In this document: positions 41,791 through 51,876 of the stretch, one piece after another
How positions within the stretch are numbered: position 1 is the first letter of the stretch
How the letters are laid out: each line of letters begins with the position of its first letter
Assembly (NCBI RefSeq): GCF_028867935.1
Contig: NZ_JAPQNS010000010.1
Coordinates: 186,001-250,000 of the forward strand
Direction of reading: 5' to 3'
DNA from: Flavobacterium sp. SUN052
GTDB lineage: Bacteria; Bacteroidota; Bacteroidia; Flavobacteriales; Flavobacteriaceae
DNA: 64,000 nt
Made by a program: the position numbers and the translations under genes
The notes under the pieces: generated by a model
What the model was told of the DNA's origin: nothing
Database searches by the model: none
What the model saw: the letters and a program-made list of their open reading frames with translations, nothing else

Positions 41791-44700
41791 ATGGAGAATA
41801 CGACTAAACGGTATTGGAAGGGGGTTGAGGAGTTGCGGAATGATACTCAGTTTGTGAAAAATGCAAACTCTGAGTTCAGCAACGTAAACTCAGAAGAAGA
41901 CCTGCTTGGTAAAGACCCCCAACGCCGTGACTTTTTAAAAGCAATGGGTTTCGGCTTGGCGGCAGTCTCACTTGCAGCTTGCGATACGCCCGTCAGGAAA
42001 GCGATTCCTTATTTAAACAAGCCTGAGTTTACGTTCCCGTCTATTTCTGACTACTATGCATCAACGTATACTGAAGGTGGTGATTATGCATCTGTATTAG
42101 TTGAGACGCGGGAAGGACGGCCCATCAAAATCGAAGGTAATCCAGCTTCCAGCATCAGTCGGGGTGGTACAACTGCCAGGGTTCAGGCTTCAGTATTGTC
42201 TCTGTATGATATTGACAAACTGAAAGGACCTAAACGTGGTGAAGCTGACATCGACTGGGCTACTGCTGACCGCGAAATCATCAGCCAACTGAATACCGTG
42301 GCTGGTCGTGGAGGTGCTATCCGAATTGTTACTGGCACTATTCTCAGCCCATCCACGAAAGCAGTTGTGGCTGATTTTGTGGCGAAGTACCCAACTGCCC
42401 GCCACATCATGTACGATGCCAACTCGGTATCGGGCTTGATCCAGGCTAATCAGGCATCGTTTGGGCAAGCTGTCATTCCGTCGTACCGATTCGATCAGGC
42501 ACAAACGATTGTTAGTATCGGTGCTGATTTCTTGGGAACGTGGGTAGCTCCACTAGAATTTGCCCGTCCGTACGCTGAAACGCGCAAAATAGGGGCGACA
42601 AAAAAGAATATGTCACGTCATTATCAGTTCGAGACCCTGTTGTCGATGACTGGTTCTAATGCTGATTACCGGGGTACTTACAAGCCTTCGCAGGAAGGAC
42701 TGGTAGTTGCTTCGTTATATAATAAGGTAGCTGCTAAATTAGGTGGCTCGGCAATTGGTGGTATTGCTGCGACGGAAGTTCAATACCTGGATAAAGCTGC
42801 TGCCGATCTAGCCTCGTCACGTGGCCGGTCGCTAGTCGTGTGTGGATCAAATGATCCAAACGTTCAGATTGTTGTAAATGCGCTGAACAATTTGTTAGGC
42901 AGCTACGGCACAACAATCGACCTAGGTACGCCCCTGAACTATCGTCAGGGTAACGACCAGCAGATGAACGCCTTTATCAATGAAGCAAAAGCGGGTACGG
43001 TTCAGGCGGTGATGTTCTTCGGAGCTAACCCTGTTTATGACCATGCCCGTGGTGCTGAATTGGCTCAGGCGTTGCCCAAAATGACCTTGTCGCTGTCTTT
43101 TGCTGATCGCGCAGATGAGACTGCTTCGTTGTGTAAATACATCACACCTGCTCCTCACTATCTGGAATGCTGGGGCGATGCGGAGCCGAAACGTGGTTTT
43201 TACAGCATCACTCAGCCGGCGATTACGCATATTTTCAAAACCCGTCAGTTCCAGTCAAGCTTATTGACTTGGGCTGGTCGGCCAAGTGATTTCCAGGCTT
43301 ATCTGAAAAACTTCTGGCGGACAAACTACTATTCACAAGCTAGTGGTTTTGCCTCGTTCGATGCTTTCTGGATTCAGACCCTGAATGATGGCGTGTTCGA
43401 GCCAAACAAAGGAGCTGCTCCTGCCGGTGGATCCTCGTTCAACACAGGAATTATTGGTCAGGCAGGTGCCGCTATCGCGCAGCGATATCGCCCAACAACC
43501 AATATGGAACTGGCTCTGTACGAGAAAGTCGGTATTGGAACCGGTTCGCTAGCAAATAATCCCTGGTTGCAGGAGTTACCCGATCCCGTCACGAAAGCGT
43601 GTTGGGACAACTATGCTACTGTTTCTCAGAAGACTGCGGCTGACAAAGGCTGGGAACAAAATGATATGGTAAGCGTATCTGTCGACGGTAAGCCCGCGAT
43701 TGAATTACCTGTGTTAATTCAGCCAGGACAGGCGGACAACACCGTTGGTGTTGCCATCGGTTATGGCCGGGATAAAGCAGGTCGTTCAGCAAATAATGTT
43801 GGCAAGAATGCTTATCCTTTTGTTTCAATTGTTAACGGTTATGTCACTTTATCGGCGGTGAACGCCAAAGTAGACGGAATTAGTGGCAAGCGTGAGATTG
43901 CTCAAACCCAAACGCACGAAACGGTTATGGGCCGTCGGGCGGTGTTGCAGGAAGCCACGCTGGCAGCTTACAAGAAAGACAAAGCGGCAGGTAGCTATCG
44001 GCCTAAAGTGCAAACATCAGAAGGGCCAGTTAACCCCACTGACATTACACTTTGGAACGGCTATGGCAAACCAAACCATTCGTGGGGTATGGTCATTGAC
44101 CTGAACTCTTGTATTGGTTGCGGTGCTTGTGTTGTTGGGTGTAACTCCGAAAATAACATTCAGGTAGTAGGTCGCGACGAAGTTATCATGCGTCGTGAAA
44201 TGCACTGGATGCGCATTGACCGCTACTACAGCAGCGATGGGGAAGAAGGAGATTACTCAGCAATGGAGGTAGCTTCGTCAAATCCGGAAGTAACTCACAT
44301 GCCAATGCTATGTCAGCATTGTTCAAATGCTCCTTGTGAGACGGTATGTCCAGTTTTGGCAACGACTCACAGTACGGAAGGTTTGAACCAGATGACATAC
44401 AACCGTTGCATCGGAACCCGCTATTGTGCTAACAACTGCCCTTATAAGGTTCGCCGGTTTAACTGGTTCAAGTACTTCGATAACGACAATTTCGATTACC
44501 ACTTCAATAATGACCTCGGCAAGATGGTCATCAACCCGGATGTTACCGTTCGGTCACGCGGTGTTATCGAGAAATGTTCGTTCTGCGTACAGCGTATTCA
44601 GGAAGGTAAGTTGACGGCGAAAAAAGAACGTCGTCGGTTGTTGCCCGATGAGGTTCAGGTGGCCTGTGCGCAAGCTTGTCCAACCAACGCTATTGTATTT

Positions 44701-44877
44701 GGTGACATGAATAATCCTGAGAGCTCTATTTCTAAAGTACTAGCTACCGAACTAGAGTCGCGGGCATTCCATGTACTGGAAGAAATCAACGTTCGGCCAC
44801 AGATCTCGTATCTGACCAAAATTCGTAACAAAGACGAAGGGCCGAAAGAAAAATCTGTTCAAGAGTCGCAAGCGTAG
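41791..44877 (+). CDS. actB: ACIII molybdopterin-like / iron-sulfur subunit ActB
   Basis: From ATG 41791 the product of about 1028 residues fuses a molybdopterin-oxidoreductase-like domain to a four-cluster ferredoxin domain. A twin-arginine-like leader (RRDFLKAMGFGLAAVSLAAC) occurs near residue 47, as in the 'TAT-variant-translocated' family. The C-terminal third carries the cysteine groups CIGCGACVVGC (about 774), CQHCSNAPCETVC, CIGTRYCANNC, CSFC and CAQAC, fitting three [4Fe-4S] clusters and one [3Fe-4S] cluster. In characterised ACIII this subunit has no Mo cofactor and wires electrons to ActA. It lies 22 bp after actA. Confidence 0.95.
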   Translation: MENTTKRYWKGVEELRNDTQFVKNANSEFSNVNSEEDLLGKDPQRRDFLKAMGFGLAAVSLAACDTPVRKAIPYLNKPEFTFPSISDYYASTYTEGGDYASVLVETREGRPIKIEGNPASSISRGGTTARVQASVLSLYDIDKLKGPKRGEADIDWATADREIISQLNTVAGRGGAIRIVTGTILSPSTKAVVADFVAKYPTARHIMYDANSVSGLIQANQASFGQAVIPSYRFDQAQTIVSIGADFLGTWVAPLEFARPYAETRKIGATKKNMSRHYQFETLLSMTGSNADYRGTYKPSQEGLVVASLYNKVAAKLGGSAIGGIAATEVQYLDKAAADLASSRGRSLVVCGSNDPNVQIVVNALNNLLGSYGTTIDLGTPLNYRQGNDQQMNAFINEAKAGTVQAVMFFGANPVYDHARGAELAQALPKMTLSLSFADRADETASLCKYITPAPHYLECWGDAEPKRGFYSITQPAITHIFKTRQFQSSLLTWAGRPSDFQAYLKNFWRTNYYSQASGFASFDAFWIQTLNDGVFEPNKGAAPAGGSSFNTGIIGQAGAAIAQRYRPTTNMELALYEKVGIGTGSLANNPWLQELPDPVTKACWDNYATVSQKTAADKGWEQNDMVSVSVDGKPAIELPVLIQPGQADNTVGVAIGYGRDKAGRSANNVGKNAYPFVSIVNGYVTLSAVNAKVDGISGKREIAQTQTHETVMGRRAVLQEATLAAYKKDKAAGSYRPKVQTSEGPVNPTDITLWNGYGKPNHSWGMVIDLNSCIGCGACVVGCNSENNIQVVGRDEVIMRREMHWMRIDRYYSSDGEEGDYSAMEVASSNPEVTHMPMLCQHCSNAPCETVCPVLATTHSTEGLNQMTYNRCIGTRYCANNCPYKVRRFNWFKYFDNDNFDYHFNNDLGKMVINPDVTVRSRGVIEKCSFCVQRIQEGKLTAKKERRRLLPDEVQVACAQACPTNAIVFGDMNNPESSISKVLATELESRAFHVLEEINVRPQISYLTKIRNKDEGPKEKSVQESQA

Positions 44878-44916
44878 TTTTTTTAGTGAGCCAACGTAAT
44901 TAATTGAGATAAAATT

Positions 44917-46344
44917 ATGCATGTCACTTCGTCCGTGAGAACTCCGCTCGTTACCGGTGGTAAAACATACGCCGATGTAACGGAGGACGTCAGCAGACAG
45001 GTTGAAGGCGCTCCCACTCGCGAGTGGACGATTGCTTTCACCATTTCAGTAGTAGTATTAATATACGGAGCCGCGTGCGTGTTCTGGACCTGGTGGGAAG
45101 GCCTGGGTGTTTGGGGTCTTAACAAAACCATTGGTTGGGCATGGGACATTACCAACTTCGTATGGTGGGTAGGTATCGGTCACGCCGGTACACTCATCTC
45201 AGCCATCTTGTTGCTGTTCCGTCAGAAATGGCGGACTGCAGTGAACCGGGCCGCAGAGGCAATGACAATTTTTGCCGTATTGTGTGCAGCCAGCTTCATT
45301 GTGATGCACATGGGCCGTCCCTGGTTAGCTTATTGGGCATTACCGTTACCAAACACGTTTGGTTCACTTTGGGTGAACTTTAAGTCGCCCCTTGTGTGGG
45401 ACGTGTTTGCCATCAGTACGTACTTTACCGTATCATTGGTATTCTGGTACATGGGTTTGATTCCTGACTTGGCTACCATTCGTGATCGTGCCCGGAGCAA
45501 AGTTTCCCGTTATATCTACGGAGCTTTGTCACTTGGCTGGAACGGATCAGCTAAAACATGGGCACGGTATGAGTACATGAGCTTGATTCTTGCGGGCTTG
45601 TCTACACCACTCGTACTCTCAGTACACACAATTGTGAGTATGGACTTTGCTACCTCGGTTGTTCCGGGTTGGCACACCACCATCTTCCCACCTTATTTCG
45701 TAGCTGGTGCAATTTTCTCAGGCTTTGCTATGGTGCAAAACCTGGTGTTGATTATCCGGGTTGTGTATCGCTTGGAAGACTACATCACATTTGAGCATAT
45801 CGAGTCGATGAATAAAATCATCACGTTGACGGGTTCAATTGTAGGTGTAGCTTATCTGACAGAATTCTTTATTGCTTGGTACTCGGGCGTTGAGTTTGAG
45901 AGTTATGCGTTTATTAACCGCGCTACAGGTCCTTACTGGTGGGCGTACGCAACCATGATGGGTTGTAACGTAATCTCTCCACAGCTTTTCTGGGTTCGGT
46001 CAATTCGCCGGTCGGTAGTTTGGACATTTGTTCTGTCTGTAGTGGTGAACATCGGTATGTGGTTCGAGCGGTTTGTAATTATTGTGACTTCACTGCACCG
46101 TGATTACCTGCCATCAAGCTGGGCTATGTTCCACCCAACTTTGTTTGACATAAGCGATTACATTTTCTCGTTTGGCTTCTTCTTTACCCTGTTTCTACTC
46201 TTCTCCAAATTCTTGCCAGTTGTAAACATGGCAGAGGTGAAGGCGATCATCAAGTCGTCTTCAGAGAGGTTGCCGGCATCGGTTTCAGGAGTTGCGAAGG
46301 GAGAGCGTGTAGCAAATCCTACGTTTAACAAAGACGCTGAATAA
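44917..46344 (+). CDS. actC: ACIII quinol-binding membrane subunit ActC (NrfD-like)
   Basis: The 475-residue protein has about ten transmembrane helices in the NrfD/PsrC pattern, including [19 protein letters not shown] near residue 85, MHMGRPW, and [26 protein letters not shown] near 235. NrfD-type subunits form the quinol site and proton half-channels of alternative complex III. The N-terminal 40 residues are cytoplasmic and charged. It lies 39 bp after actB. A family member (ActF) is encoded three genes downstream. Confidence 0.94.
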   Translation: MHVTSSVRTPLVTGGKTYADVTEDVSRQVEGAPTREWTIAFTISVVVLIYGAACVFWTWWEGLGVWGLNKTIGWAWDITNFVWWVGIGHAGTLISAILLLFRQKWRTAVNRAAEAMTIFAVLCAASFIVMHMGRPWLAYWALPLPNTFGSLWVNFKSPLVWDVFAISTYFTVSLVFWYMGLIPDLATIRDRARSKVSRYIYGALSLGWNGSAKTWARYEYMSLILAGLSTPLVLSVHTIVSMDFATSVVPGWHTTIFPPYFVAGAIFSGFAMVQNLVLIIRVVYRLEDYITFEHIESMNKIITLTGSIVGVAYLTEFFIAWYSGVEFESYAFINRATGPYWWAYATMMGCNVISPQLFWVRSIRRSVVWTFVLSVVVNIGMWFERFVIIVTSLHRDYLPSSWAMFHPTLFDISDYIFSFGFFFTLFLLFSKFLPVVNMAEVKAIIKSSSERLPASVSGVAKGERVANPTFNKDAE

Positions 46345-46363
46345 CCCACTGACACACGAAAAA

Positions 46364-46897
46364 ATGGCAGATACACACAGCAATAGTAAATTTTTAGTGG
46401 GCATCTTCGATGACGATGATGTGGTGCTAAAAGCCGTTAAAGAAGTAAAAGAAGCAGGCGTACGAATCCATGAGGTATACACACCATTTCCTATTCACGG
46501 ACTTGATGTGGCCCTGGGACATCCACGGACGAAACTAGGCATTGCCGCCTTCCTTTTCGGTCTTTCGGGAACGCTGACTGGCCTTTCGCTGATCGCTTAC
46601 ACTGAAAAATTTGACTGGCCGATGGTTGTTGGCGGGAAAGACTCTTACTCATTCCCCGTATACATTCCAGTTATTTTTGAGCTGACCGTTCTCTTCTGTG
46701 CCTTAGGTATGGTGGGTACGTTTTTAGTCTCTAATGGCCTAGGCCCCAGTGTAAAACCGCTGATGTATGATCTTCGTACAACTGACAACAAATTTGCAAT
46801 GGCCGTTGACCTAAGCAAAAATCAGTTAGCAGAAGGTCGGATTGAACAGATCCTGAAAGATTCCGGCGCAGCAGAAGTTAACGTCAAGCAGTTTTAA
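46364..46897 (+). CDS. actD: ACIII membrane subunit ActD (DUF3341)
   Basis: The 177-residue protein begins with a cytoplasmic domain (FLVGIFDDDDVVLKAVKEVKEAGVRIHEVYTPFPIHGLD), the DUF3341 signature, followed by two transmembrane helices (about 62-85 and 103-125). The C-terminal soluble tail ends with an alpha/beta 'ILKDSGAAEVNV' element common to the family. It is a structural component that contacts ActC and ActF in solved ACIII structures. It lies 19 bp after actC and 15 bp before the actE start. Confidence 0.94.
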   Translation: MADTHSNSKFLVGIFDDDDVVLKAVKEVKEAGVRIHEVYTPFPIHGLDVALGHPRTKLGIAAFLFGLSGTLTGLSLIAYTEKFDWPMVVGGKDSYSFPVYIPVIFELTVLFCALGMVGTFLVSNGLGPSVKPLMYDLRTTDNKFAMAVDLSKNQLAEGRIEQILKDSGAAEVNVKQF

Positions 46898-46912
46898 TTG
46901 GAAAGGTTGACA

Positions 46913-47518
46913 ATGATAGGTAACAAGCTAACAATAGCATCTTTGGCCCTTCTGAGCGTCGCAATCCTGAACACATCATGTTCTAAGGGTCACGATGATA
47001 CGGGAGTCGAATATGCCCCTCAAATGTATGTTCCGGTAGGCTATGAGCCTTATCGGCAGATCGATTCGAATACTGTCAATCCGATGGGTTTGAACATGCG
47101 GATGCCTGCTCAGGGAACAGTTGCCCGACCAAACTATCATACCCGCTTTGGCGAGGGAGACAGTGCATCGGCAAACCTGATGATTTACAATATTTCTAAA
47201 GATAGTATTGGTATTGCAGAGCGTACGTTGACAAACCCTATCCCACAAACGGATAAAACGCTGGAGGAAGGTAAACTTTTATATAGCCGCTATTGTACCC
47301 ATTGCCACGGTGAAGGTGGTAAAGGAGACGGTTTAGTCGGACAACAGTATAAAGGTGTACCTAATTACTCGTCTGATGCCCTTAAAACGTTAAATGACGG
47401 ACATATTTTCCACGTCATTACACACGGAAAAGGCCGTATGTGGCCTCATGGTTCACAGATGACCCCCGAAGAGCGGTGGAAAATTGTTCAGTACGTTCAC
47501 AAATTACAGCAAGGCTAA
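46913..47518 (+). CDS. actE: ACIII monoheme cytochrome c lipoprotein ActE
   Basis: From ATG 46913 the product of about 201 residues has a lipoprotein signal (LTIASLALLSVAILNTSC), with the lipobox ending at Cys23, and one CXXCH heme site (CTHCHGEGGKGDG, about residue 127) plus the axial Met in MWPHGSQM. A TTG at 46898 directly after the actD stop would lengthen the leader by five residues; the GGAAAGG ahead of ATG 46913 favours the shorter form. It is anchored on the periplasmic side and takes part in electron exit from the complex. Confidence 0.93.
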   Translation: MIGNKLTIASLALLSVAILNTSCSKGHDDTGVEYAPQMYVPVGYEPYRQIDSNTVNPMGLNMRMPAQGTVARPNYHTRFGEGDSASANLMIYNISKDSIGIAERTLTNPIPQTDKTLEEGKLLYSRYCTHCHGEGGKGDGLVGQQYKGVPNYSSDALKTLNDGHIFHVITHGKGRMWPHGSQMTPEERWKIVQYVHKLQQG

Positions 47519-47529
47519 AATTATAATCA

Positions 47530-48834
47530 ATGGCATCTGTTCATGCAATACCATCGCTGGAGCAAGAATATGAATTCACGGGCGAATCGAAGCGTCGGTT
47601 GCTGATTGGCATCGGTGCGGGTGTAGCACTTGTTGCACTAGGCGCTTTTCTGCTGTCGTCCGGCGTTGGCGATCATTCACACGAAGTTGTTCACGGTCAA
47701 AGTCATAGCGCTGGCGCCGAAGGCGAACACGCCTTTAAATGGACAACTCGTTTGTGGGCTAACCTTTGGCTAAATGCAGTTTATTTTGCTGGAGTCTCAG
47801 TTATCGGCATGTTCTTCATGTCGTACAACTACCTAGCTCAAGCAGGCTGGTCATCTGTTTTCAAGCGGATTCCGGAAGCAATGCCTGCATACCTACCTTT
47901 TATGGGTGTAATTATTTTAGTGGTGTTTTTTCTTGGGGGACATGATCTGTTTCACTGGACACATCATGATCTTTATGACCCCAAAAGCGAACACTATGAT
48001 CCGATTATTGCTGGTAAAAGCGGGTTTTTAAATACACCTTTCTACCTGTTCCGTATTGTATTCTATTTTGTTTCTTGGTATGGACTGTGGCGTCTGCTTC
48101 GTAATTTCTCACTAAAAGAAGATCTGGAAGGAGGCACTGAATACTATGAGAAAAGTATCAAGTTTGGAGTAGCTTTCCTTGTTGTCTTTGCGGTAACATC
48201 GTCAACTGCTGCTTGGGACTTTGTGATGTCTATCGACACACACTGGTTCTCTACCATGTTTGGCTGGTACACACTGGCAAGCTGGCACGTAACTGGTCTG
48301 GCAGTAATTACTTTAACCGTAGTTACGCTTAAAGAACGTGGTTATTTACAGGCTGTTAATGAGAACCACCTGCACGACTTGGGTAAATTTATGTTCGCAT
48401 TCAGTATCTTCTGGACATACGTTTGGTTTGCTCAGTTCATGCTGATTTATTATGCCAACTTACCCGAAGAGACAATCTACTATCGTGAGCGTTTCAGCGG
48501 TTTTGGGGGTATTTACAAGGCACCATTCTTTATTACTCTATTCCTAAACTTTGTGTTTCCATTCCTTGTTTTGATGACAAGGGACGCCAAGCGGGTTAAG
48601 GGTATTTTGAAGATTGCCTGTTGGGGAATCATTGTTGGACACTACTTCGATTTCTACACGAACATCATGCCAGGAACAGTGGGCGAACACGGTGGCTTTG
48701 GCCCAATTGAGTTCGGCATGATTCTAATTTTTGCATGCGGATTTATGTGGACTATTTCAGCTCAGTTAGCAAAAGCGAATCTGTATCCGAAAAACCACCC
48801 GATGATTGAAGAAGCAATTCATCACGACATTTAA
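47530..48834 (+). CDS. actF: ACIII membrane subunit ActF
   Basis: The 434-residue integral protein is the second NrfD-related subunit of ACIII, with about ten helices. Characteristic segments include LWANLWLNAVYFAGVSVIGMF near residue 75, DFVMSIDTHWFSTMFGWY near 230, WFAQFMLIYYANLPEE near 300 and a His-rich N-terminal loop (DHSHEVVHGQSHSAG). It probably provides the second proton pathway. It lies 11 bp after actE and 15 bp before the oxidase subunit II gene, so the two complexes are encoded as one unit. Confidence 0.93.
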   Translation: MASVHAIPSLEQEYEFTGESKRRLLIGIGAGVALVALGAFLLSSGVGDHSHEVVHGQSHSAGAEGEHAFKWTTRLWANLWLNAVYFAGVSVIGMFFMSYNYLAQAGWSSVFKRIPEAMPAYLPFMGVIILVVFFLGGHDLFHWTHHDLYDPKSEHYDPIIAGKSGFLNTPFYLFRIVFYFVSWYGLWRLLRNFSLKEDLEGGTEYYEKSIKFGVAFLVVFAVTSSTAAWDFVMSIDTHWFSTMFGWYTLASWHVTGLAVITLTVVTLKERGYLQAVNENHLHDLGKFMFAFSIFWTYVWFAQFMLIYYANLPEETIYYRERFSGFGGIYKAPFFITLFLNFVFPFLVLMTRDAKRVKGILKIACWGIIVGHYFDFYTNIMPGTVGEHGGFGPIEFGMILIFACGFMWTISAQLAKANLYPKNHPMIEEAIHHDI

Positions 48835-48849
48835 AATCCTCGTAATCTT

Positions 48850-49965
48850 ATGATGTACATAGTTGGCTTATTAGCTGTAATCTTTCTGGCACTAGCTGCA
48901 TTGGTGGTGTCACGTATGGCAGCCGTGGTGCGGGGTGTCAATCAGGTTGACGATGACGCAACCTACACGGGTGTCAGCAACAAAGTGAATGGTGCTATGT
49001 TTATGGTGTTTCTGGTGTTTGGTACCATAGCTGGAGTTTGGTCTTTCATGCATGCATCACAATACTTTTTGCCTGAAGCATCATCACCGCATGGTCGCCG
49101 AGTAGATACTCTGTTCTGGGTGTCAATGGGTATTGTAACAGCTGCCTTTATGTTGACAAACACGATTCTATTCGTTTTTGCCTTTCGTTATCAGGCACGG
49201 AAGAATTACAAAGCTGCTTACTATCCGGAAAACCACAAACTGGAGTTGATCTGGACAGTTGTTCCTGCTGTAATCATGGCTGTAATGGTATTTACTGGCT
49301 GGAGAGCATGGCGGGATATTATGTCAGAGGCACCAGCCAATGCTCAGGAGATTGAGATTGTTGGTAAGCAGTTTAACTGGATAGTTCGTTATCCAGGCGT
49401 TGACGACAATAAGCTTGGCAATTTCAACTACAAGCTGATTGATAATAACAACGATACTGGCATTGATTTTTCAGATGAAAAGTCTTTTGACGATTTCACG
49501 TCAACAACCGAAATGCACATTCCGGTTGGGAGACCAATTCACATGAAAATTCGGGCTCGTGATGTATTACATAGTGTGTTTATCCCTCACATGCGTGTGA
49601 AAATGGATGCCGTTCCTGGTATGCCAACTCGTTTTTGGTTTGTAGCTGATAAGACCACAGAACAAATGAAAAACGACCTGAACAATCAGGATTTTACATA
49701 TGAGATTGCCTGTACCGAAGTTTGCGGGCGTGGTCACTTCTCTATGCGTATTCGTCTGATTGTTGAAGACGAAGACTCGTGGAAGAAATGGTGCGCAGAA
49801 CAAAAGCCATTGTTGACTTCTTTTCCGGAATATGCGACTCGCATTCCAGCGAACTTGAAAGCAAAAGCGGCTAAGTACCTTCCAGCAGATTCGGCTGCTC
49901 CATCTGATAGTACTACTGCATCAGCGGAGCAGGGTGGTTCAGCAGCTAGTGTTTCATTGCGTTAA
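48850..49965 (+). CDS. ctaC: Cytochrome c oxidase subunit II
   Basis: The 371-residue protein has an N-terminal helix, two further membrane helices (about 50-75 and 95-120) and a C-terminal cupredoxin domain with the CuA site: H in DVLHSVFIPH, then C288, C292 and H296 in CTEVCGRGH, with Met in HFSMRI. There is no fused cytochrome c domain, in agreement with electron delivery directly from ACIII. The early helix before the usual pair is typical for Bacteroidota homologues. It follows actF by 15 bp and precedes subunit I by 27 bp. Confidence 0.95.
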   Translation: MMYIVGLLAVIFLALAALVVSRMAAVVRGVNQVDDDATYTGVSNKVNGAMFMVFLVFGTIAGVWSFMHASQYFLPEASSPHGRRVDTLFWVSMGIVTAAFMLTNTILFVFAFRYQARKNYKAAYYPENHKLELIWTVVPAVIMAVMVFTGWRAWRDIMSEAPANAQEIEIVGKQFNWIVRYPGVDDNKLGNFNYKLIDNNNDTGIDFSDEKSFDDFTSTTEMHIPVGRPIHMKIRARDVLHSVFIPHMRVKMDAVPGMPTRFWFVADKTTEQMKNDLNNQDFTYEIACTEVCGRGHFSMRIRLIVEDEDSWKKWCAEQKPLLTSFPEYATRIPANLKAKAAKYLPADSAAPSDSTTASAEQGGSAASVSLR

Positions 49966-49992
49966 AAGACAATTACGAACAGATACCAAACG

Positions 49993-51876
49993 ATGGCAAC
50001 TGTAGAAACGAACCTCGCGTCTTCAGCTCACGTAGCAGAGCATGAACACCACGAACCAGATAGTTTCTGGCGCAAATACATTTTTTCTGAAGACCACAAA
50101 ACGATTGCCAAACAGTACCTGATCTCAGGTATATTCTGGTCGATCATCGGCATTAGTATGTCGGTTATCTTCCGCCTTCAGTTAGGCTTTCCAAACATGG
50201 AATTAGGGTTTTTGAAACCAATTCTGAAAGGTTGGATCAATGACTCTAATAAGCTGGACCCCAACTTTTATCTGGCCTTAATTACAATGCACGGGACCAT
50301 CATGGTATTCTTTGTATTGACGGCAGGTTTAAGTGGAACGTTCTCCAACTTCCTGATTCCTTTACAAATCGGAGCACGTGACATGGCGTCGGGATTTTTA
50401 AACATGTTATCATACTGGTTTTTCTTTTTAGCTAGTGTGATCATGTTCTCGTCATTGTTCCTGGAAACAGGTCCGGCAGCGGGTGGTTGGGTGATTTACC
50501 CACCATTGAGTGCTTTGCCACAAGCGCACATGGGTTCTGAACTCGGAATGACGCTTTGGCTTAGCAGCATGGCTTTGTTTATTGTTTCGCAGCTTTTAGG
50601 TGGTATCAACTACATTACAACAGTTATTAACTTACGTACACGGGGGATGTCGTTTAGCAAACTGCCACTCACAATCTGGGCATTCTTGCTAACGGCTATT
50701 TTAGGTCTGATTTCGTTCCCTGTTCTTTTGTCAGCTGCTCTGCTGTTAATTTTTGACCGTTCATTTGGAACAAGCTTTTACCTGTCAGAGATCTACATCA
50801 ATGGTGAGGCTTTGCCAAACGTAGGTGGTAGCCCAATTTTGTTCCAGCACTTATTCTGGTTCCTGGGTCACCCCGAGGTTTACATTGTGATGTTGCCTGC
50901 ATTAGGTATTACGTCAGAAATCATTGCAACCAACGCTCGTAAGCCAATTTTTGGTTACCGTGCTATGATTGCTTCGATGATGGGTATCGCCTTCCTAGCG
51001 TTTATCGTTTGGGCTCACCACATGTTTGTGACGGGAATGAACCCATTCTTAGGGTCAATCTTCATGTTCCTAACACTGATTATCGCGGTTCCATCAGCTG
51101 TAAAAGCGTTTAACTATATCACGACGCTGTGGCGAGGAAATATCCGGTTTACCCCGGCTATGTTGTTCTCAATTGGTCTGGTATCGTTCTTTATTTCAGG
51201 TGGGGTAACTGGTTTGATTCTTGGTAACTCAGCTCTTGACATCCAACTGCACGATACATATTTTGTGGTGGCTCACTTCCACTTGGTAATGGGCGCTTCA
51301 TCTGCATTTGGTTTGCTGGCAGGTGTATATCACTGGTTCCCCAAGATGTTTGGTCGATTGATGAATGAGAAACTAGGCTATGTTCACTTCTGGCTGACAT
51401 TCATCGGTATCTATTGTGTGTTCTTCCCAATGCACTATACAGGTATCGCTGGTTTCCCACGTCGTTACTATGCATTTACGAGCTACGATTTTACGAAGAA
51501 CATCTTTGCAGATTTGAACTCGTTTATCAGTATTGCCGCTATCGTCACGTTCAGTGCGCAGTTTCTGTTCCTATTCAACTTCGTGTACAGTCTGTTCCGG
51601 GGTAAGCGGACACCGCAAAACCCATGGAATTCGAACACACTGGAATGGACGGCACCAATAAATCCAGGACATGGAAACTGGGTGGGCGAGATTCCACCAG
51701 TATACCGTTGGCCATATGATTACAGCAAACCGGGAGCGAAGGATGATTTTATCCCTCAAAATGTACCTTATTCCCAAACGCCTGAATCAAATCTCCCACA
51801 TGAGAATGAGTTGATTGGCTTGGAGAAAGAGATTGAGGCACAAAACTTGAATGACCAATTCAGCCAACCGCATTGA
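49993..51876 (+). CDS. ctaD: Cytochrome c oxidase subunit I
   Basis: The 627-residue protein has the 12-helix heme-copper oxidase core: early heme a ligand region MHGTIMVFF (about 97), CuB ligands in WFLGHPEVYI (about 290) and WAHHMFVTG (about 340), and the heme ligands in VVAHFHLVMG (about 425). HPEVY contains the His-Tyr pair, and the GHPE motif is that of A-type oxidases with D and K channels. An extended soluble C-terminus follows. It reduces O2 to water and pumps protons. Its last 26 bp overlap the heme A synthase gene. Confidence 0.97.
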   Translation: MATVETNLASSAHVAEHEHHEPDSFWRKYIFSEDHKTIAKQYLISGIFWSIIGISMSVIFRLQLGFPNMELGFLKPILKGWINDSNKLDPNFYLALITMHGTIMVFFVLTAGLSGTFSNFLIPLQIGARDMASGFLNMLSYWFFFLASVIMFSSLFLETGPAAGGWVIYPPLSALPQAHMGSELGMTLWLSSMALFIVSQLLGGINYITTVINLRTRGMSFSKLPLTIWAFLLTAILGLISFPVLLSAALLLIFDRSFGTSFYLSEIYINGEALPNVGGSPILFQHLFWFLGHPEVYIVMLPALGITSEIIATNARKPIFGYRAMIASMMGIAFLAFIVWAHHMFVTGMNPFLGSIFMFLTLIIAVPSAVKAFNYITTLWRGNIRFTPAMLFSIGLVSFFISGGVTGLILGNSALDIQLHDTYFVVAHFHLVMGASSAFGLLAGVYHWFPKMFGRLMNEKLGYVHFWLTFIGIYCVFFPMHYTGIAGFPRRYYAFTSYDFTKNIFADLNSFISIAAIVTFSAQFLFLFNFVYSLFRGKRTPQNPWNSNTLEWTAPINPGHGNWVGEIPPVYRWPYDYSKPGAKDDFIPQNVPYSQTPESNLPHENELIGLEKEIEAQNLNDQFSQPH